Assembly: GCA_024233785.1 (NCBI GenBank)
Contig: JACKPD010000005.1
Span: forward strand, 62,001-126,000
From: Spirochaetales bacterium
GTDB lineage: Bacteria; Spirochaetota; Spirochaetia; CADAEX01
Direction: 5' to 3'
Length of the DNA: 64,000 nucleotides
The first letter of the stretch is position 1. Every line of letters begins with the position of its first letter. Both the position numbers and the translations under genes were made by a program. The notes beneath the pieces were generated by a model, which was not told the origin of the DNA, did not search any database, and saw only the letters and a program-made list of their open reading frames with translations. Below, piece after piece: positions 27,456 to 35,625 of the stretch.

Positions 27456-28442
27456 CTATTTAATTGAACCGAATCTGCCCGGGGGCCAGTATTTAATCAT
27501 TGCCTTACCCAGCACCTTTTTCATCCGGACAGGACCAAAATATCTTCCGTCTCTTGAATTGTCCCGATTATCACCCAGCGGGAAAATCCACCCTTCAGGA
27601 ATATACCAGCCTGTTTCATATTTGCGCCATATTTTCCTGACGGATAAATTGTGAGGCTGCATTGAATATTCTATTTTTGATCTGTATTCATTAAAAGTAA
27701 TAGAATCCGCATAAACAGAGTTGATATTTTTCAGCGCCTGCGCATCTTCACTGCTTACTTCCAGATTATGGTAACTATAAACAGACGCCCTTGCAGCTTT
27801 TAAATATAAATTATAATCCTCATCAGTAATCAGTCTTCTTACAGGTGTTACAGCTCTGTCTAAATGTTTGAACTCAGATTCATCAATCCACGAAGATAAT
27901 CCTTTTGGTTTAATCTGAAGATTCCCATTAATATTTCTTATTCTGTCATTTCCCACCCCGACAGCTCTTTTTATTAAAAAATGAGCTTTGGGATTGCCGT
28001 TTTGGTCTTTATCAATATCTATCAGAGAAAGGGTAAGCATGTATATTATCCGCTGTGCTATATCAAAGACAGGTCCGTTTGATAAATAGGTAGGACTTTC
28101 AAAAATTATAACTTCTCCTCTTTTCGGAGAAAAAAAACCGGGGATTTTCATGATCCCGGGCATAAGTTCAGGTCCGTAAATAATTTTATTTACAAAAATT
28201 CTGTCTTTAACCAGCAATGTATTCATCATTGAGCCTGACGGTATCTGGTAAGCCTGAAAAAGATATTGATTTATGAGCAGAACAACCATTGCAGCCCACA
28301 GGAATGCTTCAACCCAATCAAGAACAGGATTTTTATTTTTCTGTTTTTCATATTTCCGGTATTTCCGGATATTACGCCATGTAAGGAACTTTTCTGTAAT
28401 TAGTTGTATTGAAGTTAAGTATTTATTCATATATAAGAACAT
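27456..28442 (-). CDS. lepB: Signal peptidase I, first copy, with enlarged catalytic-domain insertion
   Basis: S26 signal peptidase, 328 residues. A basic N-terminus precedes one membrane span (about 43-62), then PSGSMMNTLL (Ser71), IKRAVGVGND (Lys158) and GDNRDNSRDGRYFGP near the end. Between the lysine box and box E there is a long extra stretch, roughly residues 180-280, that makes it larger than the tandem copy. The ATG at 28442 has an AGGG site very close upstream; ATG 28430 is the alternative start. It is divergent from the PEGA/FGE-like gene at 28517. Confidence 0.93.
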   Translation of the reverse strand: MFLYMNKYLTSIQLITEKFLTWRNIRKYRKYEKQKNKNPVLDWVEAFLWAAMVVLLINQYLFQAYQIPSGSMMNTLLVKDRIFVNKIIYGPELMPGIMKIPGFFSPKRGEVIIFESPTYLSNGPVFDIAQRIIYMLTLSLIDIDKDQNGNPKAHFLIKRAVGVGNDRIRNINGNLQIKPKGLSSWIDESEFKHLDRAVTPVRRLITDEDYNLYLKAARASVYSYHNLEVSSEDAQALKNINSVYADSITFNEYRSKIEYSMQPHNLSVRKIWRKYETGWYIPEGWIFPLGDNRDNSRDGRYFGPVRMKKVLGKAMIKYWPPGRFGSIK

Positions 28443-28477
28443 TTTCCCTGTATCAGCGTATCATACATTTTATTACA

Positions 28478-28507
28478 TTGACAAGTAATAATAGTTCTCC
28501 ATATAAT
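28478..28507 (+). promoter_or_regulatory. Sigma-70 type promoter, -10 close to the start codon
   Basis: TTGACA (28478-28483), 18 nt spacer, TATAAT (28502-28507): both hexamers match the consensus. The next ATG is at 28517, only nine bases after the -10, so transcription should begin at or a few bases before the start codon. No Shine-Dalgarno sequence is present. Confidence 0.75.
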
Positions 28508-28516
28508 TCCCGCAAT

Positions 28517-30070
28517 ATGTTGAAAAAAAAGAACACAATAAATGCTGAGTATGTTGATCTTAAAGTAAAACTTAAAAGTTTTATGGGAATATCTCCAGGA
28601 ATTTATCTTACAATTATCTATGCTGCATTTCTTGCACTATTAATCTTTTCGATTCTATTTTTACCTGGATTAATGAAAAAAGGAACAAGAGTTTATTTTT
28701 CAACTTCTCCGGAAGGGGCTGCCGTTCTGGTTAATAATGAATATGCAGGCTCAACACCTTTTAATGGTTTTTTACCTGCCGGTATGAATGATGTTGTTTT
28801 TAAAAAACCCGGCTTTAATGATATTGGTGAAGTAATAAATGCCAAAGGTTATGTTTTTGCGACTATTTTCAAAAAACCGGAACTTGAAATTCATAAAAAA
28901 CTTGATATCTCCGATTACCGCGAATTATATGAGTTTGTACTTGATGACTATCTGAGATGGGCCTCAATAGAAGATTTCCATGAATCGTACCAGCCTGAAA
29001 TGCTGATATCAAAAACCCTTTCAATGCTTGAAAATGGAGGAAAAGAAAGTACATTAACTGAGCCTTTTCTGGAAAAGTGCTTCAAAAACATTACAAAAGA
29101 ATACCTTCTGGGTGATTTCATAAGGGGCCTATATTTATTTACCAACAGCAACAATCCTCTTCTGCCGTACGATTTAATGGAAATGGCAGCTTTTGCTTCT
29201 GATAAATTTTCTAAAAATCCAGGTTATTTGATTCACCTTTTATCAATTATTACAAAATCCGGTAATGATAAATTATCAGCTTCATTGCATATCGCAGATT
29301 TAATTAAAGAAATTGAAGAAAAAAGAAATCTTGCTTTGAATAATAAAAAACAATTTGCCTATGATTCCTTAAAGAATGGTTTTGAAAACAGAACTATATT
29401 ATCAGCAAGCTACCGTAAAATACCTAAAGGAACTTATATTGTCGGGAATCCTGATGATTCTGAAAATACAATTAAAGATACGGCCCCTTCTCCTCAATTA
29501 TTGCTTGATTTTAACGAATATTTTATTTCAACAGAAAAAGTTACAAACAGACAGTATCTGGAGTTTATAAAGGAAAAACCATTCTGGAACAAAAAAAACC
29601 TGACGGAACTTACCGGAAAAAATCTTGTAGATACAAAATATCTTGAACACTGGCCTGAATTTCTTCCTCTTGAAAAGGAGATGGATAAACCTGTTACAAA
29701 TATTTCCTATTTTGCTTCTGAAGCTTATTGCGATTGGCTGACAGAAAAACTGAAGAACCGGAGTTTAAATTATACAGCGGTAATTCCTGATGAATATATG
29801 TGGGAAGCTGCATCTTTAACACAGAATGCTTTATGGGACTGGTGTTCTAACTGGTATAATACGGCAGATTACATAAATCCTGAACAGTATCTGAACACAT
29901 TAAAAAGCCCGTCAGGTAATCCATATCTAAAAGGTATTGAAAAATCACTCAGGGGCGGCAGAGGTATTGATGAACAGGATAAGATTAACCTGTGGACACG
30001 CGCTTCCCAGCCGCCGTACTGGTGTACCCCCTTTACAGGGTTCAGAACAGCACTACTGGAGAATAAATGA
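28517..30070 (+). CDS. Membrane-anchored PEGA and FGE/sulfatase-modifying-factor-like protein
   Basis: From ATG 28517 the product has 517 residues. One membrane segment (about 25-47) leads to a PEGA domain (VYFSTSPEGAAVLVNNEYAG), an alpha-helical middle, and a C-terminal formylglycine-generating-enzyme-like domain (PKGTYIVGNP, EKVTNRQYLEF, LRGGRG, TGFRTALL). The paired cysteines of true FGE enzymes are not evident, so it is more likely a structural or ligand-binding member of the fold. The reading frame is open further upstream to 28409, but that part overlaps the divergent lepB and its promoter. Its stop overlaps smpB by 4 nt. Function unknown. Confidence 0.85.
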   Translation: MLKKKNTINAEYVDLKVKLKSFMGISPGIYLTIIYAAFLALLIFSILFLPGLMKKGTRVYFSTSPEGAAVLVNNEYAGSTPFNGFLPAGMNDVVFKKPGFNDIGEVINAKGYVFATIFKKPELEIHKKLDISDYRELYEFVLDDYLRWASIEDFHESYQPEMLISKTLSMLENGGKESTLTEPFLEKCFKNITKEYLLGDFIRGLYLFTNSNNPLLPYDLMEMAAFASDKFSKNPGYLIHLLSIITKSGNDKLSASLHIADLIKEIEEKRNLALNNKKQFAYDSLKNGFENRTILSASYRKIPKGTYIVGNPDDSENTIKDTAPSPQLLLDFNEYFISTEKVTNRQYLEFIKEKPFWNKKNLTELTGKNLVDTKYLEHWPEFLPLEKEMDKPVTNISYFASEAYCDWLTEKLKNRSLNYTAVIPDEYMWEAASLTQNALWDWCSNWYNTADYINPEQYLNTLKSPSGNPYLKGIEKSLRGGRGIDEQDKINLWTRASQPPYWCTPFTGFRTALLENK

Positions 30071-30528
30071 CAACCGATCAAAAGATTAAGGTTCTTTCTG
30101 TGAACAAAAAAGCAAGATTCAACTATATGGTTGAGGAATCTCTTGAATGCGGGATTGTGCTTAAAGGAACAGAAGTTAAATCTCTGAGGATGAACAAATT
30201 CTCCTATTCTGACGCTTATTGTAAAATAGTTAATGGAGAACTTTGGCTGGCCGGGTTTCATATTTCTCCTTATGACTTCGGGAACATTAATAATCATGAT
30301 CCTGACAGGGAAAGAAAGCTGCTTGCCAATAAAATTGAAATTAAAAAACTTTCCAGAAAAGTCGCAGAAAAAGGTTTTACCCTGGTTCCGCTTAAAATAT
30401 ATTTATTAAACGGTAAAGTAAAACTTGAAATAGGTATTTGTAAAGGTAAAAAAGTATATGACAAGAGAGAATCTATTAAGGAACGTGATGTTAGAAGAGA
30501 TACTTCCAGGGAAATGAAAAATGCCTGA
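30067..30528 (+). CDS. smpB: SsrA-binding protein SmpB
   Basis: Delivers tmRNA to stalled ribosomes. The 153 residues show the SmpB core: NKKARFNYMVEESLECGIVL, GTEVKSLR, and HDPDRERKLL, plus a basic C-terminal tail (KRESIKERDVRRDTSRE) that enters the mRNA channel. It overlaps the preceding gene as ATGA. Its RNA partner ssrA begins 92 bases downstream. Confidence 0.97.
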   Translation: MTTDQKIKVLSVNKKARFNYMVEESLECGIVLKGTEVKSLRMNKFSYSDAYCKIVNGELWLAGFHISPYDFGNINNHDPDRERKLLANKIEIKKLSRKVAEKGFTLVPLKIYLLNGKVKLEIGICKGKKVYDKRESIKERDVRRDTSREMKNA

Positions 30529-30564
30529 AATAAGCACTTACCGGCTCTTTAACTAACTTTTATA

Positions 30565-30593
30565 TTGATAAAGTCATTCTTATTAGCTACTAT
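30565..30593 (+). promoter_or_regulatory. Promoter of ssrA
   Basis: TTGATA (30565-30570), 17 nt spacer, TACTAT (30588-30593). Transcription would begin near 30600, leaving about 20 nt of 5' leader to be removed by RNase P before the mature tmRNA end at 30620. Confidence 0.6.
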
Positions 30594-30619
30594 ATATATG
30601 GACTCCTTATTTTACAATA

Positions 30620-30967
30620 GGGGGTGAAATGGTTTCGACTGGGGATTTTTCGGATCATAGGCAGCAGGTGGAGAGCCGTCTCCTTAAACAGGCAAAAAAC
30701 ATAACTGCTAACGACGCAGAATACGCATTAGCAGCTTAATTTAGCTGCTACGGACACCCAGGATGCTGTTCCTAAGCCTGGAATTGTTTGTAAGAAATAG
30801 GGACTTGCCGGTATTTATGTTCTGCTGTATACCGGGACACAAAGCAGACTAAGGGGGAAGCAAGGTTTGTTACCGCGCCGAACTTTTCCTGAAATCAAGC
30901 GGTGACTATGCCTGTAGAAGTTTATGGGCCTGTCTTCAGGACGGGGGTTCGACTCCCCCCACCTCCA
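30620..30967 (+). ncRNA. ssrA: Transfer-messenger RNA (tmRNA)
   Basis: Rescues stalled ribosomes and tags the nascent chain for proteolysis. The 5' end GGGGGTGAAATGGTTTCGAC and the 3' end GGTTCGACTCCCCCCACCTCCA form the tRNA-like acceptor stem (GGGGGTG with CACCTCC) and T arm. The terminal CCA is not encoded. The open reading frame at 30692-30739 begins with a GCA resume codon and encodes the tag AKNITANDAEYALAA followed by TAA, ending in the usual ALAA degron. Length is 348 nt, one-piece form, directly after smpB. Confidence 0.97.
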
Positions 30968-30975
30968 ATAAAAAA

Positions 30976-31027
30976 GACAGTTTCAGCTGGATATTTTTAT
31001 AATTAGCTGAAACTGTCAATTTTTTTT
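30976..31027. terminator. Bidirectional terminator shared by ssrA and the 31-residue ORF
   Basis: A perfect 13 bp stem, GACAGTTTCAGCT pairing with AGCTGAAACTGTC, with a 16 nt loop. On the plus strand it is followed by AA and an eight-T run; on the minus strand by six Ts. It therefore closes ssrA from one side and the small membrane-protein gene at 31035-31130 from the other. Confidence 0.9.
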
Positions 31028-31034
31028 AATCTAA

Positions 31035-31130
31035 TCAGGCACCCAGAACAAAAGCAATAATACCGATACTACCAAGAATAACAACTGTGTTTAATAGAAT
31101 AAATAAGATCTTTTTTATCATTTTGTTCAT
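31035..31130 (-). CDS. Unlisted 31-residue single-span membrane protein
   Basis: ATG 31130 is preceded by GGAGGGG with a five-base spacer, one of the strongest ribosome binding sites in the window. The product is MNKMIKKILFILLNTVVILG then a further 11 hydrophobic residues ending FVLGA: a short lysine-rich N-terminus and a single transmembrane helix. The gene has its own promoters upstream and a terminator right after the stop, so it looks like an independent transcription unit. I know no family match. It could be a small regulatory membrane protein or a type I toxin-like peptide; neither is shown. Confidence 0.65.
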   Translation of the reverse strand: MNKMIKKILFILLNTVVILGSIGIIAFVLGA

Positions 31131-31154
31131 GTTAACCCCTCCGGTTATTTCATA

Positions 31155-31183
31155 TTTATAAAAGACAAAAATGTCTTTATTAA
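31155..31183 (-). promoter_or_regulatory. Promoter with palindromic spacer upstream of the 31-residue ORF
   Basis: On the minus strand TTAATA (31183-31178), 17 nt spacer, TATAAA (31160-31155). The spacer is almost exactly the inverted repeat AAAGACA-N4-TGTCTTT (31161-31178). A repressor dimer bound there would block the promoter; the identity of any such regulator is unknown. Confidence 0.5.
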
Positions 31184-31316
31184 CACATATTTGAAAATAT
31201 TATTTGAGTCGGTTTTATGAATTGATTTTTATGGTATTTGAAATTTTTAACACTTAACCACTAAAGGAAGCAATTCATTAGTTCATTGCCCGGCTGATTT
31301 AACCACCACAACACAC

Positions 31317-31330
31317 TAACAAATTTGTTA
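31317..31330. repeat. 14 bp perfect palindrome in the guaA downstream region
   Basis: TAACAAATTTGTTA lies between the stop of guaA and the small ORF, about 16 bases after the predicted start of transcription from the promoter at 31353-31382. It could be an operator or part of an RNA stem (ACTAAC pairing with GTTAGT around it). The rest of 31184-31405 holds no recognisable gene. Confidence 0.5.
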
Positions 31331-31352
31331 AAGAACGGTTAGTAATATGTTA

Positions 31353-31382
31353 AATATACATTCAGTGTTTATGAAAAGTCAA
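31353..31382 (-). promoter_or_regulatory. Sigma-70 type promoter just downstream of guaA
   Basis: On the minus strand TTGACT (31382-31377), 18 nt spacer, TATATT (31358-31353), five of six matches in each hexamer. Transcription would start near 31346 and run about 215 nt before the 31-residue ORF, ending at the terminator at 30976-31027. This predicts either a long leader or a small RNA. Confidence 0.55.
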
Positions 31383-31405
31383 TATGAAAATTTACAGAAA
31401 TCAAT

Positions 31406-32956
31406 TTATTCCCATTCAATAGTTGCCGGAGGTTTACTGGATATATCATAGACTACCCTGCCAATCCCGGGCAGTGAATTAGTAATAAGAGACGATATTT
31501 CAAGCAAATCCTTCATCGGCATGGGAAATACATCCGCAGTCATACCGTCTTTTGATGTTACAGCCCTTAATGCAAGAACCTGCCCGTATTTTCTCGAGTC
31601 GCCTCCAACTCCTACAGACCTGACAGGCAGCAGAACAGAAAAAGCCTGCCATATTTTTTCATACAATCCTCTTTTTTTAAGTTCAGAAATATAAATATAA
31701 TCCGCATCCCTTAAAAGATTGCAGTTGTCTTCTGTAACATCTCCGATTATTCTAACTGCAAGCCCGGGCCCCGGAAAAGGATGCCTGTGGATAATTTCGT
31801 TTTCAAGTCCGGCAATTTTACCCAGTTCCCTTACTTCATCTTTATAAAGCCGGTCAAGAGGTTCAATAATTTCCCCTCTTTTCCTTTTTTCCTCAACCAA
31901 AGGAGATTTTACATTATGATGAGACTTGATTACATGAGCTTTGTTTCCAACCCCTTTCCCTGATTCAATCAAATCGGTATAAAGCGTTCCCTGAGCAAGA
32001 AGAGCATTTTCCGGTATTCCCAGTCTGCTTATCTCTTCCTGTTGAATTTTCATAAATAAATCACCGATTATTTTCCGTTTTGTCTCAGGATCATCAATAC
32101 CCTTAAGTGCATTTAAAAATATATTTGATGCATCAATAAGATGAAGATTTTCTGCTCCAAGTTTTTTAAGATTTTTTTCTACTTCAGCAGATTCATATTT
32201 CCTCATCAGTCCGGTATCAATATACATAAGATGAATTTTTGCAGGGTTTATGGAATTAAGTAAAAGGGCCGCAACTACCGCCGAGTCGACACCGCCGGAT
32301 ATCAGAAGCAGGACATCACGTCCTGTTGTCTGTTTAATAATCCGTTCTTTGGCTGTTTCAAAATATATTTCCATATTCCATTCTTTTTTTGCTCCGCATA
32401 TATGTGAAGCAAAATTATCCAGAATCCGGGAGCCGTATTCGCAATGCGAGACTTCCGGATGGAATTGAATACCGTAAATATTTAATTCTTTATTGACTAC
32501 TGCAGCGGTATGGTGTTCAGAAACTGCTATTACCTTGAATCCATCTCCCGGTTTTTCCATGCTGTCGCCGTGGCTCATCCATGAAATAAAATATTCAGGA
32601 ACATCTTTAAAAAGTGGAGATTCTTCCAGGTATTTTACAGCAGATCTGCCGTATTCCTTTTTTTCAAGAGGGCTTACAATACCATTAAAGTCTGCTGTAA
32701 TTCTTTGAAATCCATAACAAATTCCAAGTATCGGTATACCCATGCTGTAATATTTTTTATCAACCAAAGGGGCGCCGTCATCATAAACAGATTCAGGAGA
32801 ACCTGAAAAAATAATTCCTTTAAGGCCTGCTGCTGATATACTTTCAGCTTTGGTTTCTCCAGGCAATACTTCACAGTAAATACCGGTTTCCCTTATCCGT
32901 CTTGAAATAAGCTGAGATGTCTGACTTCCAAAATCAAGTACAACTATTTTGTCCAT
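31406..32956 (-). CDS. guaA: GMP synthase (glutamine-hydrolysing)
   Basis: Converts XMP to GMP using glutamine and ATP. The 516 residues consist of a class I glutamine amidotransferase domain (nucleophile Cys in GICYGFQ; His and Glu in GIQFHPEVSH), an ATP pyrophosphatase domain with the P-loop SGGVDSAV, and the C-terminal dimerisation domain ending PPATIEWE. The ATG has an AGGA site and overlaps purA by 13 nt. Last gene of the purB-guaB-purA-guaA operon. Confidence 0.98.
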   Translation of the reverse strand: MDKIVVLDFGSQTSQLISRRIRETGIYCEVLPGETKAESISAAGLKGIIFSGSPESVYDDGAPLVDKKYYSMGIPILGICYGFQRITADFNGIVSPLEKKEYGRSAVKYLEESPLFKDVPEYFISWMSHGDSMEKPGDGFKVIAVSEHHTAAVVNKELNIYGIQFHPEVSHCEYGSRILDNFASHICGAKKEWNMEIYFETAKERIIKQTTGRDVLLLISGGVDSAVVAALLLNSINPAKIHLMYIDTGLMRKYESAEVEKNLKKLGAENLHLIDASNIFLNALKGIDDPETKRKIIGDLFMKIQQEEISRLGIPENALLAQGTLYTDLIESGKGVGNKAHVIKSHHNVKSPLVEEKRKRGEIIEPLDRLYKDEVRELGKIAGLENEIIHRHPFPGPGLAVRIIGDVTEDNCNLLRDADYIYISELKKRGLYEKIWQAFSVLLPVRSVGVGGDSRKYGQVLALRAVTSKDGMTADVFPMPMKDLLEISSLITNSLPGIGRVVYDISSKPPATIEWE

Positions 32957-34170
32957 ATATCCTTTCTTATCATTGTTTCGCTTCTCTGGTATCCCACAGA
33001 AATAATATCAACTGAAACTCCGGTATAATTTTCAATGAATTCAATATATTCCTTCGAAGCTGCAGGCAGATCGCTGTATTTTTTTATATCAGTAAGTTTT
33101 GTATTCCATCCTTTAAAGGTTTTGAAAACAGGTTTTACATTTTCAAGAGCGGTAATTGAGGATGGAAAAGCTGTAATTTCTTTATTATTCAAATTATATG
33201 CAATGCAGGCTTTTACATCTTCCATTTCATCGTATATATCAAGATGAGTGAGGACAAGTGAAGTTATTGAATTTGTATCACAGATATACTTTAATGCCAC
33301 AAGATCAAGAAAACCGCATCTCCTGGGCCTGCCTGTTGTAACGCCGTATTCCCGGCCTGTTTCCCTTACCTTGTTTTCGAGTTCTCCTTCAATTTCAGGA
33401 TTGAATTCTGTAGGGAACGGACCGTTTCCGACTCGGGTATTATAGGCCTTAAAAACACCAAGAATTCTGTCAATGCTTTTGGGTCCTATTGCTCCTCCTG
33501 TACATGCTCCGGCAGCTGAAGATGAGCCTGATGAAACATAGGGATAGGTTCCAAGGTCCAGATCCAGAAGAGACCCTTGCGCCCCTTCAAAAAGCTTTTT
33601 CTTATCCTTGTTGTGAGCTATAAAATCTGCAAGATCAATCATCATCGGAAAAAGTTTATCCTTATATTTTTCAATAAAATCCTTTTCATCTTTCTTCAGT
33701 GTTTTATAAACTTCAATGTCAAATATATCGATCAGGCGGATTCCATCCCTGTGTGATTTCAAGGCATATGCCACACCTATACCGCGCCCTGTTGTACCAA
33801 TAGGATTACGCCTTGTTTTTTCCATTTCAATATCAAGTTTTTTATATGAAGGGAAAACCAGGTGGGCCCTGTCGGAAATAAATATTCTCCCTTTCCAGTT
33901 GACACCCTGTTTTTCAAGCGTATCAAGTTCACTGAATAGTGATTCTATATCTATTACCATTCCTGTTCCCAGAACCACCTTTTTTTCAGGATATACTATT
34001 CCTGAAGGTACAAGATGGAGCTTGTAAGTAATGTCATCATGAACAATTGTATGTCCTGCATTGGCCCCGCCTGAAAACCTGATGACAATTTCAGCATCTT
34101 CAGCCAGATAATCAACAATTTTGCCTTTCCCTTCGTCACCCCATTGAGCACCTATCACTACTAAATTCAT
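32944..34170 (-). CDS. purA: Adenylosuccinate synthetase
   Basis: GTP-dependent first step from IMP to AMP. The 408 residues open with GAQWGDEGKGKIVD, and show GGANAGHTI, TTGRGIGVAYA, VTTGRPRRCGF and a C-terminal GYQRSETM. It is slightly shorter than the usual 420-430. A GGGGTT site precedes ATG 34170, nine bases after guaB. Confidence 0.97.
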   Translation of the reverse strand: MNLVVIGAQWGDEGKGKIVDYLAEDAEIVIRFSGGANAGHTIVHDDITYKLHLVPSGIVYPEKKVVLGTGMVIDIESLFSELDTLEKQGVNWKGRIFISDRAHLVFPSYKKLDIEMEKTRRNPIGTTGRGIGVAYALKSHRDGIRLIDIFDIEVYKTLKKDEKDFIEKYKDKLFPMMIDLADFIAHNKDKKKLFEGAQGSLLDLDLGTYPYVSSGSSSAAGACTGGAIGPKSIDRILGVFKAYNTRVGNGPFPTEFNPEIEGELENKVRETGREYGVTTGRPRRCGFLDLVALKYICDTNSITSLVLTHLDIYDEMEDVKACIAYNLNNKEITAFPSSITALENVKPVFKTFKGWNTKLTDIKKYSDLPAASKEYIEFIENYTGVSVDIISVGYQRSETMIRKDIWTK

Positions 34171-34179
34171 TTCAAACCC

Positions 34180-35625
34180 CTATTTTGTATAATTTGGTGA
34201 TTCTTTTGTAATAAAAACATCATGGACATGACTTTCTTTTAGCCCTGCTGCAGTTATCTTCATGAAATTTTTATAATTTTTCAGTTCATTTATATCTTTA
34301 CATCCGCAATATGCCATTCCCTTTCTCAAACCTGTTACCAGCTGTGCAAGAAATGGTTTTAATTCGCCTTTATACGGCACCCGTCCTTCAATTCCCTCAG
34401 GTACAGGATCTTCCCCTTCAGTCATTCTGTATCTGTCTCCTGATCCGTCATTGATGGCTCCTATTGACCCCATTCCCCTGTATTCCTTGAATATCCTCCC
34501 TTCATAGATAACCTCTTTTCCCGGAGCTTCCTTTAAACCTGCGAAGAGGTTCCCTATCATTACAATATCCGCTCCGGCGCCGATTGCCTTTGTAATATCG
34601 CCTGAATACTTGATACCGCCGTCGGCAATAACAGGAATTCCAGCCTTTTCAGCTTCTTCAGCGCAGTCCATAACAGCTGTGAACTGGGGTACACCGATAC
34701 CGGCGACAATTCTGGTTGTGCAGATTGAACCTGGACCGATACCTACTTTTATACAGTCGGCGCCTGCGTCTATCAGTCTTCTAGTTGCCCCGGCTGTTGC
34801 GGTATTTCCACCAATTACAGGTATATTATATCTTTTTTTAATATCATATACAGCATCAATAACACTTTTTGTATCGCCGCTTGCTGTATCCATTACAACG
34901 AAGTCAACCTTCTTATCAAGCAGCAGAGGGATCCTTTTGTTATAATCAACAGGAGATATGGCAGCACCTACTATAAGTCTTCCAAGAGCGTCCAGAGAGG
35001 CATTGGGATGACTTTTTTTCTTATCCATATCCTTATATGTTACAAGACCTTTTACATAACCGTTTTGATCAATAATTGGAAGTTTTTCAATTTTGTATTT
35101 GTCGAATTTTTCTCTTGCACTTGAAACAGTCGGGATACCGATTTCTGATACAGGATTTCTGGTCATTACATCTTTTACAAGCAGCGAATTATCATCACAA
35201 AATCTTAAATCTCTTGAGGTTATTATTCCGCATAGTTTTTGATCGGCATCAATTACAGGAATACCTGTGGCATTATATGCTGCCATTATTTTTTTGATTG
35301 TGCCGATGGTAGTTTCTTCCGTAACAGTCTGGGGGTCCTGTATTACCCAGTTTAAAAATCTCTTTACCCTGCCGACTTCATCGGCCTGTATTTCAGGTTT
35401 ATAGTTTCGGTGTATTACCCCGACTCCTCCTTCAAGCGCTATCCCTATGGCTAGGGTTGCATCTGTAACGCTGTCCATCGCAGCAGAAATAATTGGCACA
35501 TTTAAATATATATCCCCGGCAAGTCTCGATTTCACACTCACATCACCAGGTGCAACTTCTGAATAAGCAGGCAGAAATAAGATATCATCATAGCTAAGCC
35601 CTTCTTTCATGGGTAGATTATCCAT
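34180..35625 (-). CDS. guaB: IMP dehydrogenase
   Basis: Oxidises IMP to XMP, the committed step to GMP. The 481-residue TIM barrel carries two CBS domains (about residues 90-205), VDFVVMDTASGD, GGNTATAGAT, and the catalytic loop GPGSICTTRIVAGIGVPQ with its cysteine. The flap segment is GGIKYSGDI and YRGMGSIGAI. The start overlaps the purB stop by eight bases, with an AAGGAG site. Confidence 0.98.
   Translation of the reverse strand: MDNLPMKEGLSYDDILFLPAYSEVAPGDVSVKSRLAGDIYLNVPIISAAMDSVTDATLAIGIALEGGVGVIHRNYKPEIQADEVGRVKRFLNWVIQDPQTVTEETTIGTIKKIMAAYNATGIPVIDADQKLCGIITSRDLRFCDDNSLLVKDVMTRNPVSEIGIPTVSSAREKFDKYKIEKLPIIDQNGYVKGLVTYKDMDKKKSHPNASLDALGRLIVGAAISPVDYNKRIPLLLDKKVDFVVMDTASGDTKSVIDAVYDIKKRYNIPVIGGNTATAGATRRLIDAGADCIKVGIGPGSICTTRIVAGIGVPQFTAVMDCAEEAEKAGIPVIADGGIKYSGDITKAIGAGADIVMIGNLFAGLKEAPGKEVIYEGRIFKEYRGMGSIGAINDGSGDRYRMTEGEDPVPEGIEGRVPYKGELKPFLAQLVTGLRKGMAYCGCKDINELKNYKNFMKITAAGLKESHVHDVFITKESPNYTK

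Noticed and set aside
28409..28516. Upstream extension of the PEGA/FGE-like protein
   Set aside because: It would overlap the divergent lepB start and the consensus promoter; the MLKKKN start after the promoter fits better.
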